Below, piece by piece: positions 49,641 through 59,339 of a stretch of 64,000 bases of DNA. A program made the position numbers and the translations under genes. The stretch comes from Streptomyces sannanensis (GTDB lineage: Bacteria > Actinomycetota > Actinomycetes > Streptomycetales > Streptomycetaceae). The notes beneath the pieces are model-generated. The model made no database searches. It was not told the origin of the DNA and saw only the letters and a program-made list of their open reading frames with translations. The stretch is taken from NCBI RefSeq assembly GCF_039536205.1, contig NZ_BAAAYL010000001.1:1550001-1614000 (forward strand), read 5' to 3'. Each line of letters starts with the position of its first letter. Position 1 is the first letter of the stretch.

Positions 49641-50609
49641 GTGTTGACCCCTCTCGCGTATATCGCCCGACGCTGGACGCCCTCACCCCATACCGTCCAG
49701 CGGGCCGCGCTCGCGGCGCTCGTGATGAGCGTCGTCATCGTCGTCACCGGCGGAGCAGTGCGGCTGACCGGCTCCGGGCTCGGCTGTGACACCTGGCCCA
49801 AGTGCACCGACGACAGCTTGTTCGCCACTCCCGAACAGGGGCTGCACGGCGCGATCGAGTTCGGCAACCGCATGCTGACGTACGTCCTGTGTGCGGCGGT
49901 CGGCTGGGCGATCGTCGCCGCGCGCTCCGCGAAGCCCTGGCGGCACAGCCTGACCCGGCTGGGCTGGCTGCAGTTCGTCATCGTGATGGGCAACGCGGTC
50001 CTCGGCGGCATCACGGTGTGGGCGGGCCTGAACCCGTGGAGCGTGGCCGGGCACTTCCTGCTCGCCAGCTCGCTGATCACCGTCACCACGATCACCTGGC
50101 AGCGCACCCGTGAGGGCGACGAGGCCGCGCGGCCGCGCGTGCCGAAGCCGGTGCGCAAGCTGTCCTGGGCGATCGTCGTGACGTCCGTCGTACTGATCGC
50201 GCTGGGGACCGTTGTCACGGGCTCCGGCCCGCACGCGGGCGACAGCAGCGAGGTGCCCCGCATGCCATTCGACTGGGCGAACGCCGCGCATGTCCACGCG
50301 GCCGCCGCCTGGGGCGTGTGCGCGCTCGCGATCGCGATGTGGCTCGCGCTGCGTGTCGTCGACGCTCCCTTGGACACCCGGGCCCGCGCCCGCGACCTGC
50401 TGCTGGTGCTGCTCGCACAGGGCGTGGTCGGCTATGTCCAGTACTTCACGGAGCTTCCGGAGATGCTTGTCGGCGTCCACATGCTGGGTTCCTGCCTCCT
50501 CTGGATCGCCGTTCTGCGGGTGCATCTCTCGCTGCGGGAGCGGCCGGAGGCGATGCCAGGCGTACCGGGCCCCGCACTGGACCAGCGGCAGACCTCGGTG
50601 GCCGTGTAA
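49641..50609 (+). CDS. ctaA: Heme A synthase (COX15/CtaA)
   Basis: A 322-residue protein with eight transmembrane helices that oxidises heme O to heme A for cytochrome aa3 oxidase. The heme-binding His residues appear in EQGLHGAIEFGNRMLTYVLC, PWSVAGHFLLASSLITVTT, WANAAHVHAAAAWGVCALAI and EMLVGVHMLGSCLLW. VVTGGAVRLTGSGLGCDTWP is the conserved first loop with a Cys. The GTG start lies 7 bases after TACGAT, so transcription may be leaderless. The gene for the preceding step, ctaB, is 0.75 kb away on the other strand. The 230 bp before the gene hold nothing else I recognise. Confidence 0.92.
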   Translation: MLTPLAYIARRWTPSPHTVQRAALAALVMSVVIVVTGGAVRLTGSGLGCDTWPKCTDDSLFATPEQGLHGAIEFGNRMLTYVLCAAVGWAIVAARSAKPWRHSLTRLGWLQFVIVMGNAVLGGITVWAGLNPWSVAGHFLLASSLITVTTITWQRTREGDEAARPRVPKPVRKLSWAIVVTSVVLIALGTVVTGSGPHAGDSSEVPRMPFDWANAAHVHAAAAWGVCALAIAMWLALRVVDAPLDTRARARDLLLVLLAQGVVGYVQYFTELPEMLVGVHMLGSCLLWIAVLRVHLSLRERPEAMPGVPGPALDQRQTSVAV

Positions 50610-50951
50610 TCACACGAGCCCGTACACGCAACTGCCCGTCGCGATGATCGCGGCGGGCAGTTGTGCGTCCGTACGGGACCGGGCGTCGTCGTGTACCCGG
50701 GTGCCGAGCGCCTGGCTCAGCGCGTCCTGAAAGGGCCGGGCTCCCCACCACGTGGAGTTTGCGGCGGCCCCGCTGGAGAAGACCAGCGGGCCGAAGGGCG
50801 GCGGTTCCAGCCCGAGCAGCGGAAGGCACCGGCGGCGCGAAGCCGGTCCGGTGTCGAAGAGGGTGGTGCCGAGGACGGGTGAGCCCCGCGTCAGGTGCTG
50901 CCTCAGCCGTTGGAGGGTCCGCCGAGCTGGAGGCCGGCCATGCGGGTCCAC
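50610..50951 (-). CDS. Doubtful small gene overlapping the ctaA terminator
   Basis: A 113-codon frame with GC-rich third positions (LTRGSPVLGTTLFDTGPASR, GPLVFSSGAAANSTWWGARP, DDARSRTDAQLPAAIIATGS). Its 3' end runs through the terminator hairpin and its 5' end overlaps the preceding gene by 49 bp. No family is recognised and no ribosome-binding site is obvious. It may be a decayed or spurious gene. Confidence 0.3.
   Translation of the reverse strand: MDPHGRPPARRTLQRLRQHLTRGSPVLGTTLFDTGPASRRRCLPLLGLEPPPFGPLVFSSGAAANSTWWGARPFQDALSQALGTRVHDDARSRTDAQLPAAIIATGSCVYGLV
50629..50664 (+). terminator. Terminator after ctaA
   Basis: GCAACTGCCCG and CGGGCAGTTG, with the inner CGC/GCG pairs, form a stem of about 14 bp with one mismatch, beginning some 20 bp after the ctaA stop. 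Confidence 0.7.
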
Positions 50952-51244
50952 TCGTACGGGCCGGTGCGGACCTTGGCCGCGAAATCGCCGTCGAAGTCCT
51001 CGTGGACGGTGATGCCGGCCTTCTCGACGGCGCTCTGCGCGACGGCGTACGACGGGGCCACCAGATCGCCCCAGCCACCGTCCTCGCCCACGAGCACGAT
51101 GCGGGCGCCCTTCTGGCCGATGTACGCGACCTGGCCTTCGGCGCCGCCGTGCTGTCTGGCGAAGGCGCCGATCTGCCTGGCGAGCTTCGCCGCCTTGCGG
51201 TCGGCCTTCGCCACCTGCTTCTCGTCAACCTGTGTGTCTGCCAT
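50903..51244 (-). CDS. Conserved hypothetical protein
   Basis: A 113-residue soluble protein. A Lys/Ala-rich helical N-terminus (DEKQVAKADRKAAKLARQIG) precedes a compact core (GAEGQVAYIGQKGARIVLVG, EDGGWGDLVAPSYAVAQSAV, YEWTRMAGLQLGG). Close relatives seem to be conserved in Streptomyces between ctaB and ctaA, but I know of no function. It is preceded by a strong hairpin that separates it from ctaB. Confidence 0.6.
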   Translation of the reverse strand: MADTQVDEKQVAKADRKAAKLARQIGAFARQHGGAEGQVAYIGQKGARIVLVGEDGGWGDLVAPSYAVAQSAVEKAGITVHEDFDGDFAAKVRTGPYEWTRMAGLQLGGPSNG

Positions 51245-51309
51245 GCGACCAGGCTACTCGCGGGTAGATCACCTGGCGATACACGGTCCACGTGGCCTGG
51301 GCCACGAAC

Positions 51310-51350
51310 GAACGCCGGGCGGGCTGGAAAATCCAGCCCGCCCGGCGTTC
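51310..51350 (-). terminator. Perfect 19-bp terminator hairpin after ctaB
   Basis: GAACGCCGGGCGGGCTGGA (51310-51328) and its exact complement (51332-51350) enclose a 3-base loop. It lies 14 bp beyond the ctaB stop, on the transcript end of ctaB. Confidence 0.85.
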
Positions 51351-51363
51351 GAGGACCATTGAC

Positions 51364-52311
51364 CTACCGCAGGAAGGGGTCCACCGCGACGGCGACGAAG
51401 AGCAGCGAGACGTAGGTGATGGACCAGTGGAAGAGACGCATCTCCTTGAGCTTCGCGCCCGTCGCACCGGTCTTCGCGCGGGCCTGGAGCGCATGCGCCT
51501 CCCACAGCCACCAGCCGCCGGTCGCCAGGGCGACCGCAGTGTAGAACCAGCCGGTGTAGCCGAGCGGCTGCAGGAGCAGCGAGACGCCGACCATGACCCA
51601 GCTGTAGACCACGATCTGCCGGGCCACGACCTTGTTGGAGGCGATGACCGGGAGCATGGGCACGCCCACGCGCGCGTAGTCCTCCTTCACCTTCATGGAC
51701 AGCGGCCAGTAGTGCGGCGGCGTCCAGAAGAAGATGACCATGAACAGAACCACGGCGGCCCAGGACATCGAGTTGGTGACCGCGGACCAGCCGATCAGCA
51801 CCGGCAGACAGCCGGCGATGCCGCCCCAGACGATGTTCTGCGCGGTGCGGCGCTTGAGGATCATCGTGTAGACGATGACATAGAAGAGGAGCGCACCGAG
51901 CGAAAGTGCCGCGGACAGCCAGTTGACGAGCAGGCCGAACCAGAGCGTGGAGACGACGCCGAGGGTGATACCGAAGACCAGACACTCGCGGGGGCTGACC
52001 ATGCCCGTGACCAGCGGACGCTGCGAGGTGCGGTCCATCAGGGCGTCGATGTCGCGGTCGATGTACATGTTCAGCGCGTTCGCGCCGCCCGCCGACAGGT
52101 AGCCACCGATGCAGGTGGCCAGGACCAACCGGAAGTCGGGCACACCCTGCTCGGCCAGGAACATCACCGGGATGGTGGTGATCAGCAGCAGTTCGATGAT
52201 CCGCGGCTTGGTCAGTGCCACGAATGCCTTGACTCTGGCCCCGAATGGGCGATGGCCCCGCGGGCTGGAAGTCAAGGCGACCCCTGCGGGTCGGGACTCG
52301 ACGGCCGTCAC
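51364..52311 (-). CDS. ctaB: Protoheme IX farnesyltransferase (heme O synthase)
   Basis: A 315-residue UbiA-superfamily membrane enzyme that adds the farnesyl chain to protoheme, giving heme O for CtaA. The first Asp-rich motif is [20 protein letters not shown] and the second lies in [40 protein letters not shown] marks the start of the first helix, and about nine helices follow. GTG 52311 ([11 protein letters not shown]) is the start seen in relatives; another GTG lies two codons upstream. The gene is divergent from tkt. Confidence 0.93.
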   Translation of the reverse strand: MTAVESRPAGVALTSSPRGHRPFGARVKAFVALTKPRIIELLLITTIPVMFLAEQGVPDFRLVLATCIGGYLSAGGANALNMYIDRDIDALMDRTSQRPLVTGMVSPRECLVFGITLGVVSTLWFGLLVNWLSAALSLGALLFYVIVYTMILKRRTAQNIVWGGIAGCLPVLIGWSAVTNSMSWAAVVLFMVIFFWTPPHYWPLSMKVKEDYARVGVPMLPVIASNKVVARQIVVYSWVMVGVSLLLQPLGYTGWFYTAVALATGGWWLWEAHALQARAKTGATGAKLKEMRLFHWSITYVSLLFVAVAVDPFLR

Positions 52312-52592
52312 GCACACCCCTGACAGAGAAATCCCAGCAAGCCCCGGAAGATCCGGGCATAAGGACCCGGTGAAGACTTGCGCGTACCACGCCACTGTAG
52401 ACGTTGGCCGCACACCGTTCTTCGCGGGGGTCGAGTCGTGTTGAGGGTGGCCCGAGAGGCGAAGTGAGTCACTTGTCCACACTCTGGATTCACACTCGGA
52501 GAAGGCATGTAGCTGCGAGGGTAGGCTCGACAACGCCCGGTACACCCCTCAGTCACCGGGATCCGACATGTGGAGAGGAGCCCTGACCCAGG

Positions 52593-54668
52593 GTGAGCAC
52601 CAAGCCGACCACCACTGACCTCGAGTGGACCCAATTGGACCAGCGGGCCGTCGACACCGTCCGCATCCTGGCCGCGGACGCCGTACAAAAGGTCGGCAAC
52701 GGCCATCCGGGTACGGCGATGAGCCTGGCCCCGGCCGCCTACGTGCTGTTCCAGAAGCTGATGCGGCACGACCCCGCCGACGCGAAGTGGGCGGGCCGTG
52801 ACCGTTTCGTGCTGTCCGCGGGCCACTCCAGCCTGACTCTCTACATCCAGCTGTACCTCGCCGGCTACGGCCTGGAGCTGGACGACCTGAAGGCGTTCCG
52901 CACCTGGGATTCGAAGACCCCCGGCCACCCGGAGTACGGCCACACCGTGGGTGTCGAGACCACGACCGGTCCGCTGGGCCAGGGCATCGCCAACGCCGTG
53001 GGCATGGCCATGGCGGCCCGCTACGAGCGCGGTCTGTACGACCCGGAGGCCGCCCCCGGCACCTCCCCCTTCGATCACACCATCTGGGCGATCGCCGGTG
53101 ACGGCTGCCTCCAGGAGGGCGTCTCCGCAGAGGCCTCCTCGCTGGCGGGCCACCAGAAGCTCGGCAACCTGGTCCTGCTGTGGGACGACAACCACATCTC
53201 GATCGAGGGCGACACGGAGACCGCGATCTCCGAAAACGTCATGAAACGGTACGAGGCCTACGGCTGGCACGTCCAGCGCGTCGACCAGCTGCCGAACGGC
53301 GACCTCGACCCGGTCGGTCTGTACAACGCGCTGCAGGCCGCCAAGGAGGAGACCGGGCGTCCGTCCTTCATCGCGGCCCGCTCGATCATCGCCTGGCCCG
53401 CCCCGCACGCGCAGAACACCGAGGCCGCGCACGGCTCGGCGCTGGGCGACGAGGAGGTCGCGGCCACCAAGCGCGTCCTGGGCTTCGACCCGGAGAAGAC
53501 CTTCGAGGTCTCCGACGAGGTCATCGCGCACACCCGCCGTGCCCTGGACCGCGGCCACGACGTGCGCTCCGAGTGGAACAAGGCGTTCGACGAGTGGCGC
53601 ACCGCCAACCCGGAGCGTGCCGCCGAGTTCGACCGTATCCAGGCCGGCGAGCTGCCCGCGGGCTGGGAGGAGAAGCTCCCGGTCTTCGAGGCCGGCAAGG
53701 GCATCGCCACCCGTGCCGCGTCCGGCAAGGTGCTCCAGGCACTGGGCTCGGTCATCCCCGAACTGTGGGGCGGCTCCGCCGACCTCGCGGGCTCGAACAA
53801 CACCACCATCGACGCCTCGTCGTCCTTCCTGCCGGCGGACAACCCGCTGCCGGAGGCCGACCCGTACGGCCGCACGGTGCACTACGGCATCCGTGAGCAC
53901 GCCATGGGCTCGACGATGAACGGCATCGCGCTGCACGGCAACACCAGGATCTACGGCGGCACCTTCCTGGTGTTCTCCGACTACATGCGTCCGCCGGTGC
54001 GCCTGGCCGCGCTGATGCAGGTGCCGGTGACGTACGTGTGGACGCACGACTCCATCGGTCTGGGCGAGGACGGCCCGACCCACCAGCCGGTCGAGCACCT
54101 GGCCTCGCTGCGCGCCATCCCGGGCCTGAACATCGTGCGCCCGGCCGATGCCAACGAGACCGCGATCGCCTGGCGCGAGATCCTCAAGCGGCACGACAAG
54201 AAGGCCCCGCACGGCCTTGCGCTGACGCGTCAGGGTGTGCCGACCTACGAGTGGAACGAGGACGCGGCGCGCGGCGGCTACGTGCTGTTCGAGGCGGAGG
54301 GCGGCGACGCCCGGGTCGTCCTGATCGGCACCGGTTCCGAGGTGCAGCTGGCCGTGGCGGCGCGTGAGCAGCTGCAGGCCGAGGGCATCCCGACCCGCGT
54401 GGTGTCGATGCCGTCGGTCGAGTGGTTCGAGGAGCAGGACCAGGCGTACCGCGACTCGGTGCTGCCGCCGTCCGTGAAGGCCCGGGTGGCGGTCGAGGCC
54501 GGTATCGGCCTGACCTGGTACCGCTACGTCGGCGAGGCCGGACGTGTCGTTTCGCTGGAGCACTTCGGCGCTTCGGCCGACGGCAAGGTTCTCTTCCGTG
54601 AGTTCGGCTTCACTGCCGACGCGGTGGCCGACGCCGCCCGGGAATCTCTTGCCGCCGCAGGGCGCTGA
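52593..54668 (+). CDS. tkt: Transketolase
   Basis: A 691-residue thiamine-diphosphate enzyme of the non-oxidative pentose phosphate pathway that moves two-carbon units between sugar phosphates. It has [20 protein letters not shown], the ThDP motif from [20 protein letters not shown] to [15 protein letters not shown], and [20 protein letters not shown] with the catalytic Glu; [20 protein letters not shown] binds substrate. The GTG start has AGGAG rather far upstream (14 bases). It heads the cluster tkt-tal-zwf-opcA-pgl. The 280-bp divergent region towards ctaB shows no clear operator. Confidence 0.95.
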   Translation: MSTKPTTTDLEWTQLDQRAVDTVRILAADAVQKVGNGHPGTAMSLAPAAYVLFQKLMRHDPADAKWAGRDRFVLSAGHSSLTLYIQLYLAGYGLELDDLKAFRTWDSKTPGHPEYGHTVGVETTTGPLGQGIANAVGMAMAARYERGLYDPEAAPGTSPFDHTIWAIAGDGCLQEGVSAEASSLAGHQKLGNLVLLWDDNHISIEGDTETAISENVMKRYEAYGWHVQRVDQLPNGDLDPVGLYNALQAAKEETGRPSFIAARSIIAWPAPHAQNTEAAHGSALGDEEVAATKRVLGFDPEKTFEVSDEVIAHTRRALDRGHDVRSEWNKAFDEWRTANPERAAEFDRIQAGELPAGWEEKLPVFEAGKGIATRAASGKVLQALGSVIPELWGGSADLAGSNNTTIDASSSFLPADNPLPEADPYGRTVHYGIREHAMGSTMNGIALHGNTRIYGGTFLVFSDYMRPPVRLAALMQVPVTYVWTHDSIGLGEDGPTHQPVEHLASLRAIPGLNIVRPADANETAIAWREILKRHDKKAPHGLALTRQGVPTYEWNEDAARGGYVLFEAEGGDARVVLIGTGSEVQLAVAAREQLQAEGIPTRVVSMPSVEWFEEQDQAYRDSVLPPSVKARVAVEAGIGLTWYRYVGEAGRVVSLEHFGASADGKVLFREFGFTADAVADAARESLAAAGR

Positions 54669-54702
54669 CGCCGGTATACGACAAGTAGGAGATGCAATTC
54701 TC

Positions 54703-55845
54703 ATGACAGACGCACTCAAGCGCCTCTCCGACGAAGGCGTCGCGATCTGGCTGGACGACCTCTCTCGCAGGCGGATCACCTCCGGCAACCTCGCCGAGCT
54801 GACCGACCAGCAGCACGTGGTCGGCGTCACCACCAACCCGTCGATCTTCCAGAAGGCCATCTCGCACGGTGAGGGCTACGAGCAGCAGCTCGCCGACCTC
54901 GCCGCGCGCAAGGTGACGGTCGACGAGGCCATCCGCATGATCACGACGGCTGACGTGAGGGACGCCGCCGACATCCTGCGTCCGGTCTTCGACACCACGG
55001 GCGGCCAGGACGGCCGGGTCTCCATCGAGGTCGACCCGCGTCTGGCCCACAACACCGCGGCCACCGTCGCCGAGGCCAAGCAGCTGGCCTGGCTGGTGGA
55101 CCGGCCGAACACGCTGATCAAGATCCCGGCCACCAAGGCGGGTCTTCCGGCGATCACCGAGGTCATCGGCCTCGGCATCAGCGTCAATGTCACGCTGATC
55201 TTCTCGCTGGAGCGCTACCGCGAGGTCATGGACGCCTACCTGGCCGGCCTGGAGAAGGCCAGGGAGCGCGGACTGGACCTGTCCCTGATCCACTCGGTGG
55301 CGTCGTTCTTCGTGTCCCGGGTGGACACCGAGATCGACAAGCGCCTGGACGCGCTGGGCACCGACGAGGCGAAGGCGCTGCGCGGCAAGGCCGCCCTGGC
55401 CAACGCCCGTCTGGCCTACCAGGCGTACGAAGAAGTGTTCGGCGCCGCCGACACATCGACACCGGGTAGCGACCGCTGGGCGGCCCTGGACAAGGCGCAG
55501 GCCAACAAGCAGCGTCCGCTGTGGGCCTCCACCGGAGTCAAGGACCCGGCGTACAAGAACACCCTGTACGTCGACGAACTGGTCGCCCCGGGCACGGTGA
55601 ACACCATGCCGGAGGCCACCCTCGACGCCACCGCCGACCATGGCGAGATCACCGGCAACACCATCGCCGGCACCTACGAGCAGGCCCGCGCCGAGCTCGA
55701 CGCCGTCGAGGAGCTGGGCATCTCGTACGACGACGTGGTGCAGCTGCTCGAGGACGAGGGCGTCGAGAAGTTCGAGGCGTCCTGGATCGACCTGCTGAAC
55801 TCGACGGAGGCGGAGCTCAAGCGCCTCGCCCCATCGGAGGGCTGA
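54703..55845 (+). CDS. tal: Transaldolase
   Basis: A 380-residue TIM-barrel enzyme that transfers dihydroxyacetone units. The start of the barrel is [40 protein letters not shown], the Schiff-base Lys in [20 protein letters not shown] and [20 protein letters not shown] follow. The long C-terminal part ([20 protein letters not shown]) is typical of the actinobacterial type. It lies 34 bp after tkt with AGGAG before the ATG, and ends 4 bp before zwf. Confidence 0.95.
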   Translation: MTDALKRLSDEGVAIWLDDLSRRRITSGNLAELTDQQHVVGVTTNPSIFQKAISHGEGYEQQLADLAARKVTVDEAIRMITTADVRDAADILRPVFDTTGGQDGRVSIEVDPRLAHNTAATVAEAKQLAWLVDRPNTLIKIPATKAGLPAITEVIGLGISVNVTLIFSLERYREVMDAYLAGLEKARERGLDLSLIHSVASFFVSRVDTEIDKRLDALGTDEAKALRGKAALANARLAYQAYEEVFGAADTSTPGSDRWAALDKAQANKQRPLWASTGVKDPAYKNTLYVDELVAPGTVNTMPEATLDATADHGEITGNTIAGTYEQARAELDAVEELGISYDDVVQLLEDEGVEKFEASWIDLLNSTEAELKRLAPSEG

Positions 55846-55849
55846 AACA

Positions 55850-57373
55850 GTGTCAAGCAGCAACCCGCTGCGTGACGCCGCGGACCGACGGCTCCCGCGC
55901 ATCGCGGGGCCGTCGGGCCTGGTCATCTTCGGCGTCACCGGCGATCTGTCCCGTAAGAAGCTGATGCCGGCCGTCTACGACCTGGCCAACCGCGGCCTGC
56001 TGCCGCCGGGCTTCTCGCTCGTCGGCTTCGCCCGCCGCGAGTGGGCGGACGAGGACTTCGCGCATGAGGTCCACGAGGCCGTCAAGGAGCATGCCCGCAC
56101 CCCCTTCCGTGAGGAGGTCTGGCAGCAGCTCAGCCAGGGGATGCGTTTCGTCCAGGGCGACTTCGGCGACGACGATGCCTTCGAGACGCTGAAGAAGACG
56201 ATGGAGGAGCTCGACCAGGCTCAGGGAACCGGCGGCAACTTCGCGTTCTATCTCTCCGTGCCGCCGAAATTCTTCCCCGTCGTCGTGCAGCAGCTGAAGA
56301 AGCACGGGCTGGCCGACCAGAAGGGCGGCTCCTGGCGGCGCGCCGTCATCGAGAAGCCGTTCGGTCACGACCTGGCCTCCGCCAAGGAGCTCAACGGGAT
56401 CGTCCACGAGGTCTTCACGCCCGACCAGGTCTTCCGGATCGACCACTACCTGGGCAAGGAGACCGTCCAGAACATCCTGGCGCTGCGCTTCGCCAACCAG
56501 ATGTACGAGCCGCTCTGGAACCGGTCGTACGTCGACCACGTCCAGATCACCATGGCCGAGGACATCGGCATCGGCGGCCGGGCCGGCTACTACGACGGCA
56601 TCGGCGCCGCCCGCGACGTCATCCAGAACCATCTGCTCCAGCTGCTGGCGCTGACCGCCATGGAGGAGCCCGCCTCCTTCGACGCCGACGCACTCGCCGC
56701 GGAGAAGACCAAGGTGCTGGGTGCCGTCCGGCTGCCCAAGGACCTCGGCAAGGACACGGTTCGCGCGCAGTACGCGGAGGGCTGGCAGGGCGGCGAGAAG
56801 GCCGTCGGCTACCTCCAGGAGGACGGCATCGACCCCAAGTCGAAGACCGACACCTATGCCGCGATCAAGCTGGGCATCGACAACCGCCGCTGGGCGGGCG
56901 TCCCCTTCTATCTCCGCACCGGCAAGCGCCTCGGCCGCCGGGTCACCGAGATCGCCGTGGTGTTCCAGCGCGCCCCGCACTCCCCCTTCGACCATACGGC
57001 CACGGAGGAGCTGGGCCAGAACGCCCTGGTCATCCGGGTCCAGCCGGACGAGGGCGTGACGGTCCGCTTCGGCTCGAAGGTTCCGGGCACCTCGATGGAG
57101 GTGCGGGACGTGTCCATGGACTTCGCCTACGGCGAGTCCTTCACCGAGTCCAGCCCTGAGGCATACGAGCGGCTGATCCTGGATGTGCTGCTCGGTGACG
57201 CCAACCTCTTCCCCCGTGTGGAGGAGGTCGAGCTGTCCTGGATGATCCTCGACCCCATCGAGGAGCACTGGGACAGGCACGGCAAGCCCGCGGCCTACCG
57301 GGCCGGTACCTGGGGGCCTGCCGAGGCGGACGAAATGCTCGCACGAGACGGACGGAGCTGGCGTCGGCCATGA
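55850..57373 (+). CDS. zwf: Glucose-6-phosphate 1-dehydrogenase
   Basis: A 507-residue NADP-dependent enzyme that opens the oxidative pentose phosphate pathway. The nucleotide site is VIFGVTGDLSRKKLMPAVYD, the catalytic motif is FRIDHYLGKETVQNILALRF with the conserved His and Lys, and YYDGIGAARDVIQNHLLQLL and FYLRTGKRLGRRVTEIAVVF follow. The GTG start lies 4 bp after the tal stop and the end overlaps opcA by four bases. OpcA downstream is its assembly factor. Confidence 0.95.
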   Translation: MSSSNPLRDAADRRLPRIAGPSGLVIFGVTGDLSRKKLMPAVYDLANRGLLPPGFSLVGFARREWADEDFAHEVHEAVKEHARTPFREEVWQQLSQGMRFVQGDFGDDDAFETLKKTMEELDQAQGTGGNFAFYLSVPPKFFPVVVQQLKKHGLADQKGGSWRRAVIEKPFGHDLASAKELNGIVHEVFTPDQVFRIDHYLGKETVQNILALRFANQMYEPLWNRSYVDHVQITMAEDIGIGGRAGYYDGIGAARDVIQNHLLQLLALTAMEEPASFDADALAAEKTKVLGAVRLPKDLGKDTVRAQYAEGWQGGEKAVGYLQEDGIDPKSKTDTYAAIKLGIDNRRWAGVPFYLRTGKRLGRRVTEIAVVFQRAPHSPFDHTATEELGQNALVIRVQPDEGVTVRFGSKVPGTSMEVRDVSMDFAYGESFTESSPEAYERLILDVLLGDANLFPRVEEVELSWMILDPIEEHWDRHGKPAAYRAGTWGPAEADEMLARDGRSWRRP

Positions 57374-58419
57374 AGATCGACCTGTCGGACACCAATGCCA
57401 GCAAGATCAACAAAGCGCTGGTGAAGGGGCGCCGGGCCATCGGCACCCCTGCCGTCGGCATGGTGCTCACCCTCGTCATCGTCACCGACGAGGAGAACGC
57501 CTATGACGCGCTGAAGGCCGCCGACGACGCCTCGCGCGAGCACCCCTCGCGCACCCTCGTCGTCATCAAGCGGGTCGGCAAGTCCGGGCGCGGACGGACC
57601 AAGTCCCGGCTGGACGCGCTGGTGCGCGTCGGCGCGGACGCGGGCACCGGAGAGACGGTTGTCCTGCGGCTCTACGGCGAGGTGGTCAACCACGCCGACT
57701 CGGTGGTGCTGCCGCTGCTGCTGCCCGACGCGCCCACCGTGGTGTGGTGGCCGGTGAACGCGCCGCTCGACCCGGCCGCCGACCCGCTGGGCGCGCTCGC
57801 CCAGCGCCGGGTCACGGACACGTATGCGTCCGAGCAGCCCGTCAAGGAGCTCGGCGCCCGCGCCGAGACCTACACCCCCGGTGACACCGACCTTGCCTGG
57901 ACCCGGATCACCCCGTGGCGCTCCATGCTCGCCGCCGCCCTCGACCAGACGGTGTGCAAGGTCATCTCGGCCGAGGTGGAGGGCGAGGAGTCCAACCCGA
58001 GCTGCGAGCTGCTCGCCATGTGGCTCGCCGACCGGCTGAACGTCCCGGTCAAGCGCTCCGTCTCGGGCGGGCCCGGCCTCACCGCGGTCCGGCTGGACAC
58101 CGACGGCGGACCGATCGGGCTGGACCGTGCCGACGGCTCGCTGGCCACGCTCTCCATGCGGGGCCAGCCGGACCGGGCGGTGGCGCTCAAGCGGCGCGAG
58201 ACCGCCGAGCTGATCGCGGAGGAGCTGCGCCGGCTCGACCCGGACGACATCTACGCTTCCGCGCTGAAGTTCGGCGTGGAGCGGCTGAACGAGCAGGTAC
58301 CGGAGCCGCAGGCCGGGCCCGAGGCGACCCCGGCCGCCGGTCAGGCCGCCGGTCAGGCCGCCGAGGAGGCTCCCGCTCCGGCGAAGAAGGCCGCAGCCAA
58401 GAAGGCGGCGGCCAAGTGA
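57370..58419 (+). CDS. opcA: Glucose-6-phosphate dehydrogenase assembly protein OpcA
   Basis: A 349-residue protein that activates and assembles Zwf in actinobacteria and cyanobacteria. Motifs are MKIDLSDTNASKINKALVKG, GTPAVGMVLTLVIVTDEENA, VVWWPVNAPLDPAADPLGAL, YTPGDTDLAWTRITPWRSML and NPSCELLAMWLADRLNVPVK. The last 35 residues are a low-complexity Ala/Lys/Pro tail (PAKKAAAKKAAAK) that may be disordered. Its start overlaps zwf and its stop overlaps pgl by four bases each. Confidence 0.95.
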   Translation: MKIDLSDTNASKINKALVKGRRAIGTPAVGMVLTLVIVTDEENAYDALKAADDASREHPSRTLVVIKRVGKSGRGRTKSRLDALVRVGADAGTGETVVLRLYGEVVNHADSVVLPLLLPDAPTVVWWPVNAPLDPAADPLGALAQRRVTDTYASEQPVKELGARAETYTPGDTDLAWTRITPWRSMLAAALDQTVCKVISAEVEGEESNPSCELLAMWLADRLNVPVKRSVSGGPGLTAVRLDTDGGPIGLDRADGSLATLSMRGQPDRAVALKRRETAELIAEELRRLDPDDIYASALKFGVERLNEQVPEPQAGPEATPAAGQAAGQAAEEAPAPAKKAAAKKAAAK

Positions 58420-59201
58420 GCGCACCCCAGCTCGTCGTCCACCGTGACAAGGAGCTCATGGCGCAGGCCGCGGCGGCCCGGCTGATCACGAAGATCGTGG
58501 ACGCCCAGGCCACCCGTGGCTCCGCCTCGGTCGTGCTCACCGGCGGACGCAACGGCAACGCCCTGCTCGGTGCCCTGGCCGCCTCCGCGGCCAGGGACGC
58601 GATCGACTGGTCCCGGCTCGACCTGTGGTGGGGCGACGAACGCTTCCTGCCCGAGGGCGATCCGGAGCGCAACGTCACCCAGGCCCGGAAGGCGCTGCTG
58701 GACGCGGTGCCGCTGAACCCGGAGCGGGTGCACGCGATGCCCGCCTCCGACGGCCCGTACGGCAACGACGTCGAGGCCGCCGCGGCCGCGTACGCCGAGG
58801 AACTCGCCACGGCTGCCCGCCGGCCCGAGGACCACGGCCCCGTGCCGACCTTCGACGTGCTGATGCTGGGCGTCGGCCCGGACACGCATGTGGCCTCGCT
58901 CTTCCCCGAGCACCCCGCGGTCCACGAAACCGAGCGCATGGTCGTCGGCGTCCATGGGGCGCCCAAGCCCCCGCCCACCCGCATCTCCCTGACCCTGCCC
59001 GCCATCCGCGCGGCGCGTGAGGTCTGGCTGCTCGCGGCGGGCGAGGACAAGGCGAAGGCGGCGGCCCTGGTCCTGTCCGGCGCCGGGGAGATCCAGGCCC
59101 CGGCAGCCGGCGCACGCGGCCACAGCCGCACCCTCTGGCTCCTGGACGCGGCAGCCGCCGCCCAGCTGCCCCGCGCCCTGTACCCGCCGGCGTCGCCCTG
59201 A
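58416..59201 (+). CDS. pgl: 6-phosphogluconolactonase
   Basis: A 261-residue DevB/SOL-family enzyme that hydrolyses 6-phosphogluconolactone. Conserved are VVLTGGRNGNALLGALAASA, LDLWWGDERFLPEGDPERNV, FDVLMLGVGPDTHVASLFPE with the catalytic His, and PPPTRISLTLPAIRAAREVW. The GTG start overlaps the opcA stop (GTGA). It is the last gene of the five-gene pentose phosphate cluster and is followed by a strong terminator. Confidence 0.95.
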   Translation: MSAPQLVVHRDKELMAQAAAARLITKIVDAQATRGSASVVLTGGRNGNALLGALAASAARDAIDWSRLDLWWGDERFLPEGDPERNVTQARKALLDAVPLNPERVHAMPASDGPYGNDVEAAAAAYAEELATAARRPEDHGPVPTFDVLMLGVGPDTHVASLFPEHPAVHETERMVVGVHGAPKPPPTRISLTLPAIRAAREVWLLAAGEDKAKAAALVLSGAGEIQAPAAGARGHSRTLWLLDAAAAAQLPRALYPPASP

Positions 59202-59214
59202 CCTCGCGTCCCCC

Positions 59215-59246
59215 ACGGCCCGGTCCGCCCCAGCGGACCGGGCCGT
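59215..59246 (+). terminator. Terminator after pgl
   Basis: ACGGCCCGGTCCGC and its exact complement form a 14-bp stem with loop CCCA, 14 bp after the pgl stop, between the converging pgl and pgi genes. Confidence 0.85.
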
Positions 59247-59339
59247 CGGCGTACCGTGCGCGGTGCGTCCGTCCTCCGCAGGGCGGGCACTCCGGTCGAC
59301 CGGGCGGAGGGCGGTGGCACCGGGCCGGGCCCGAGAGGG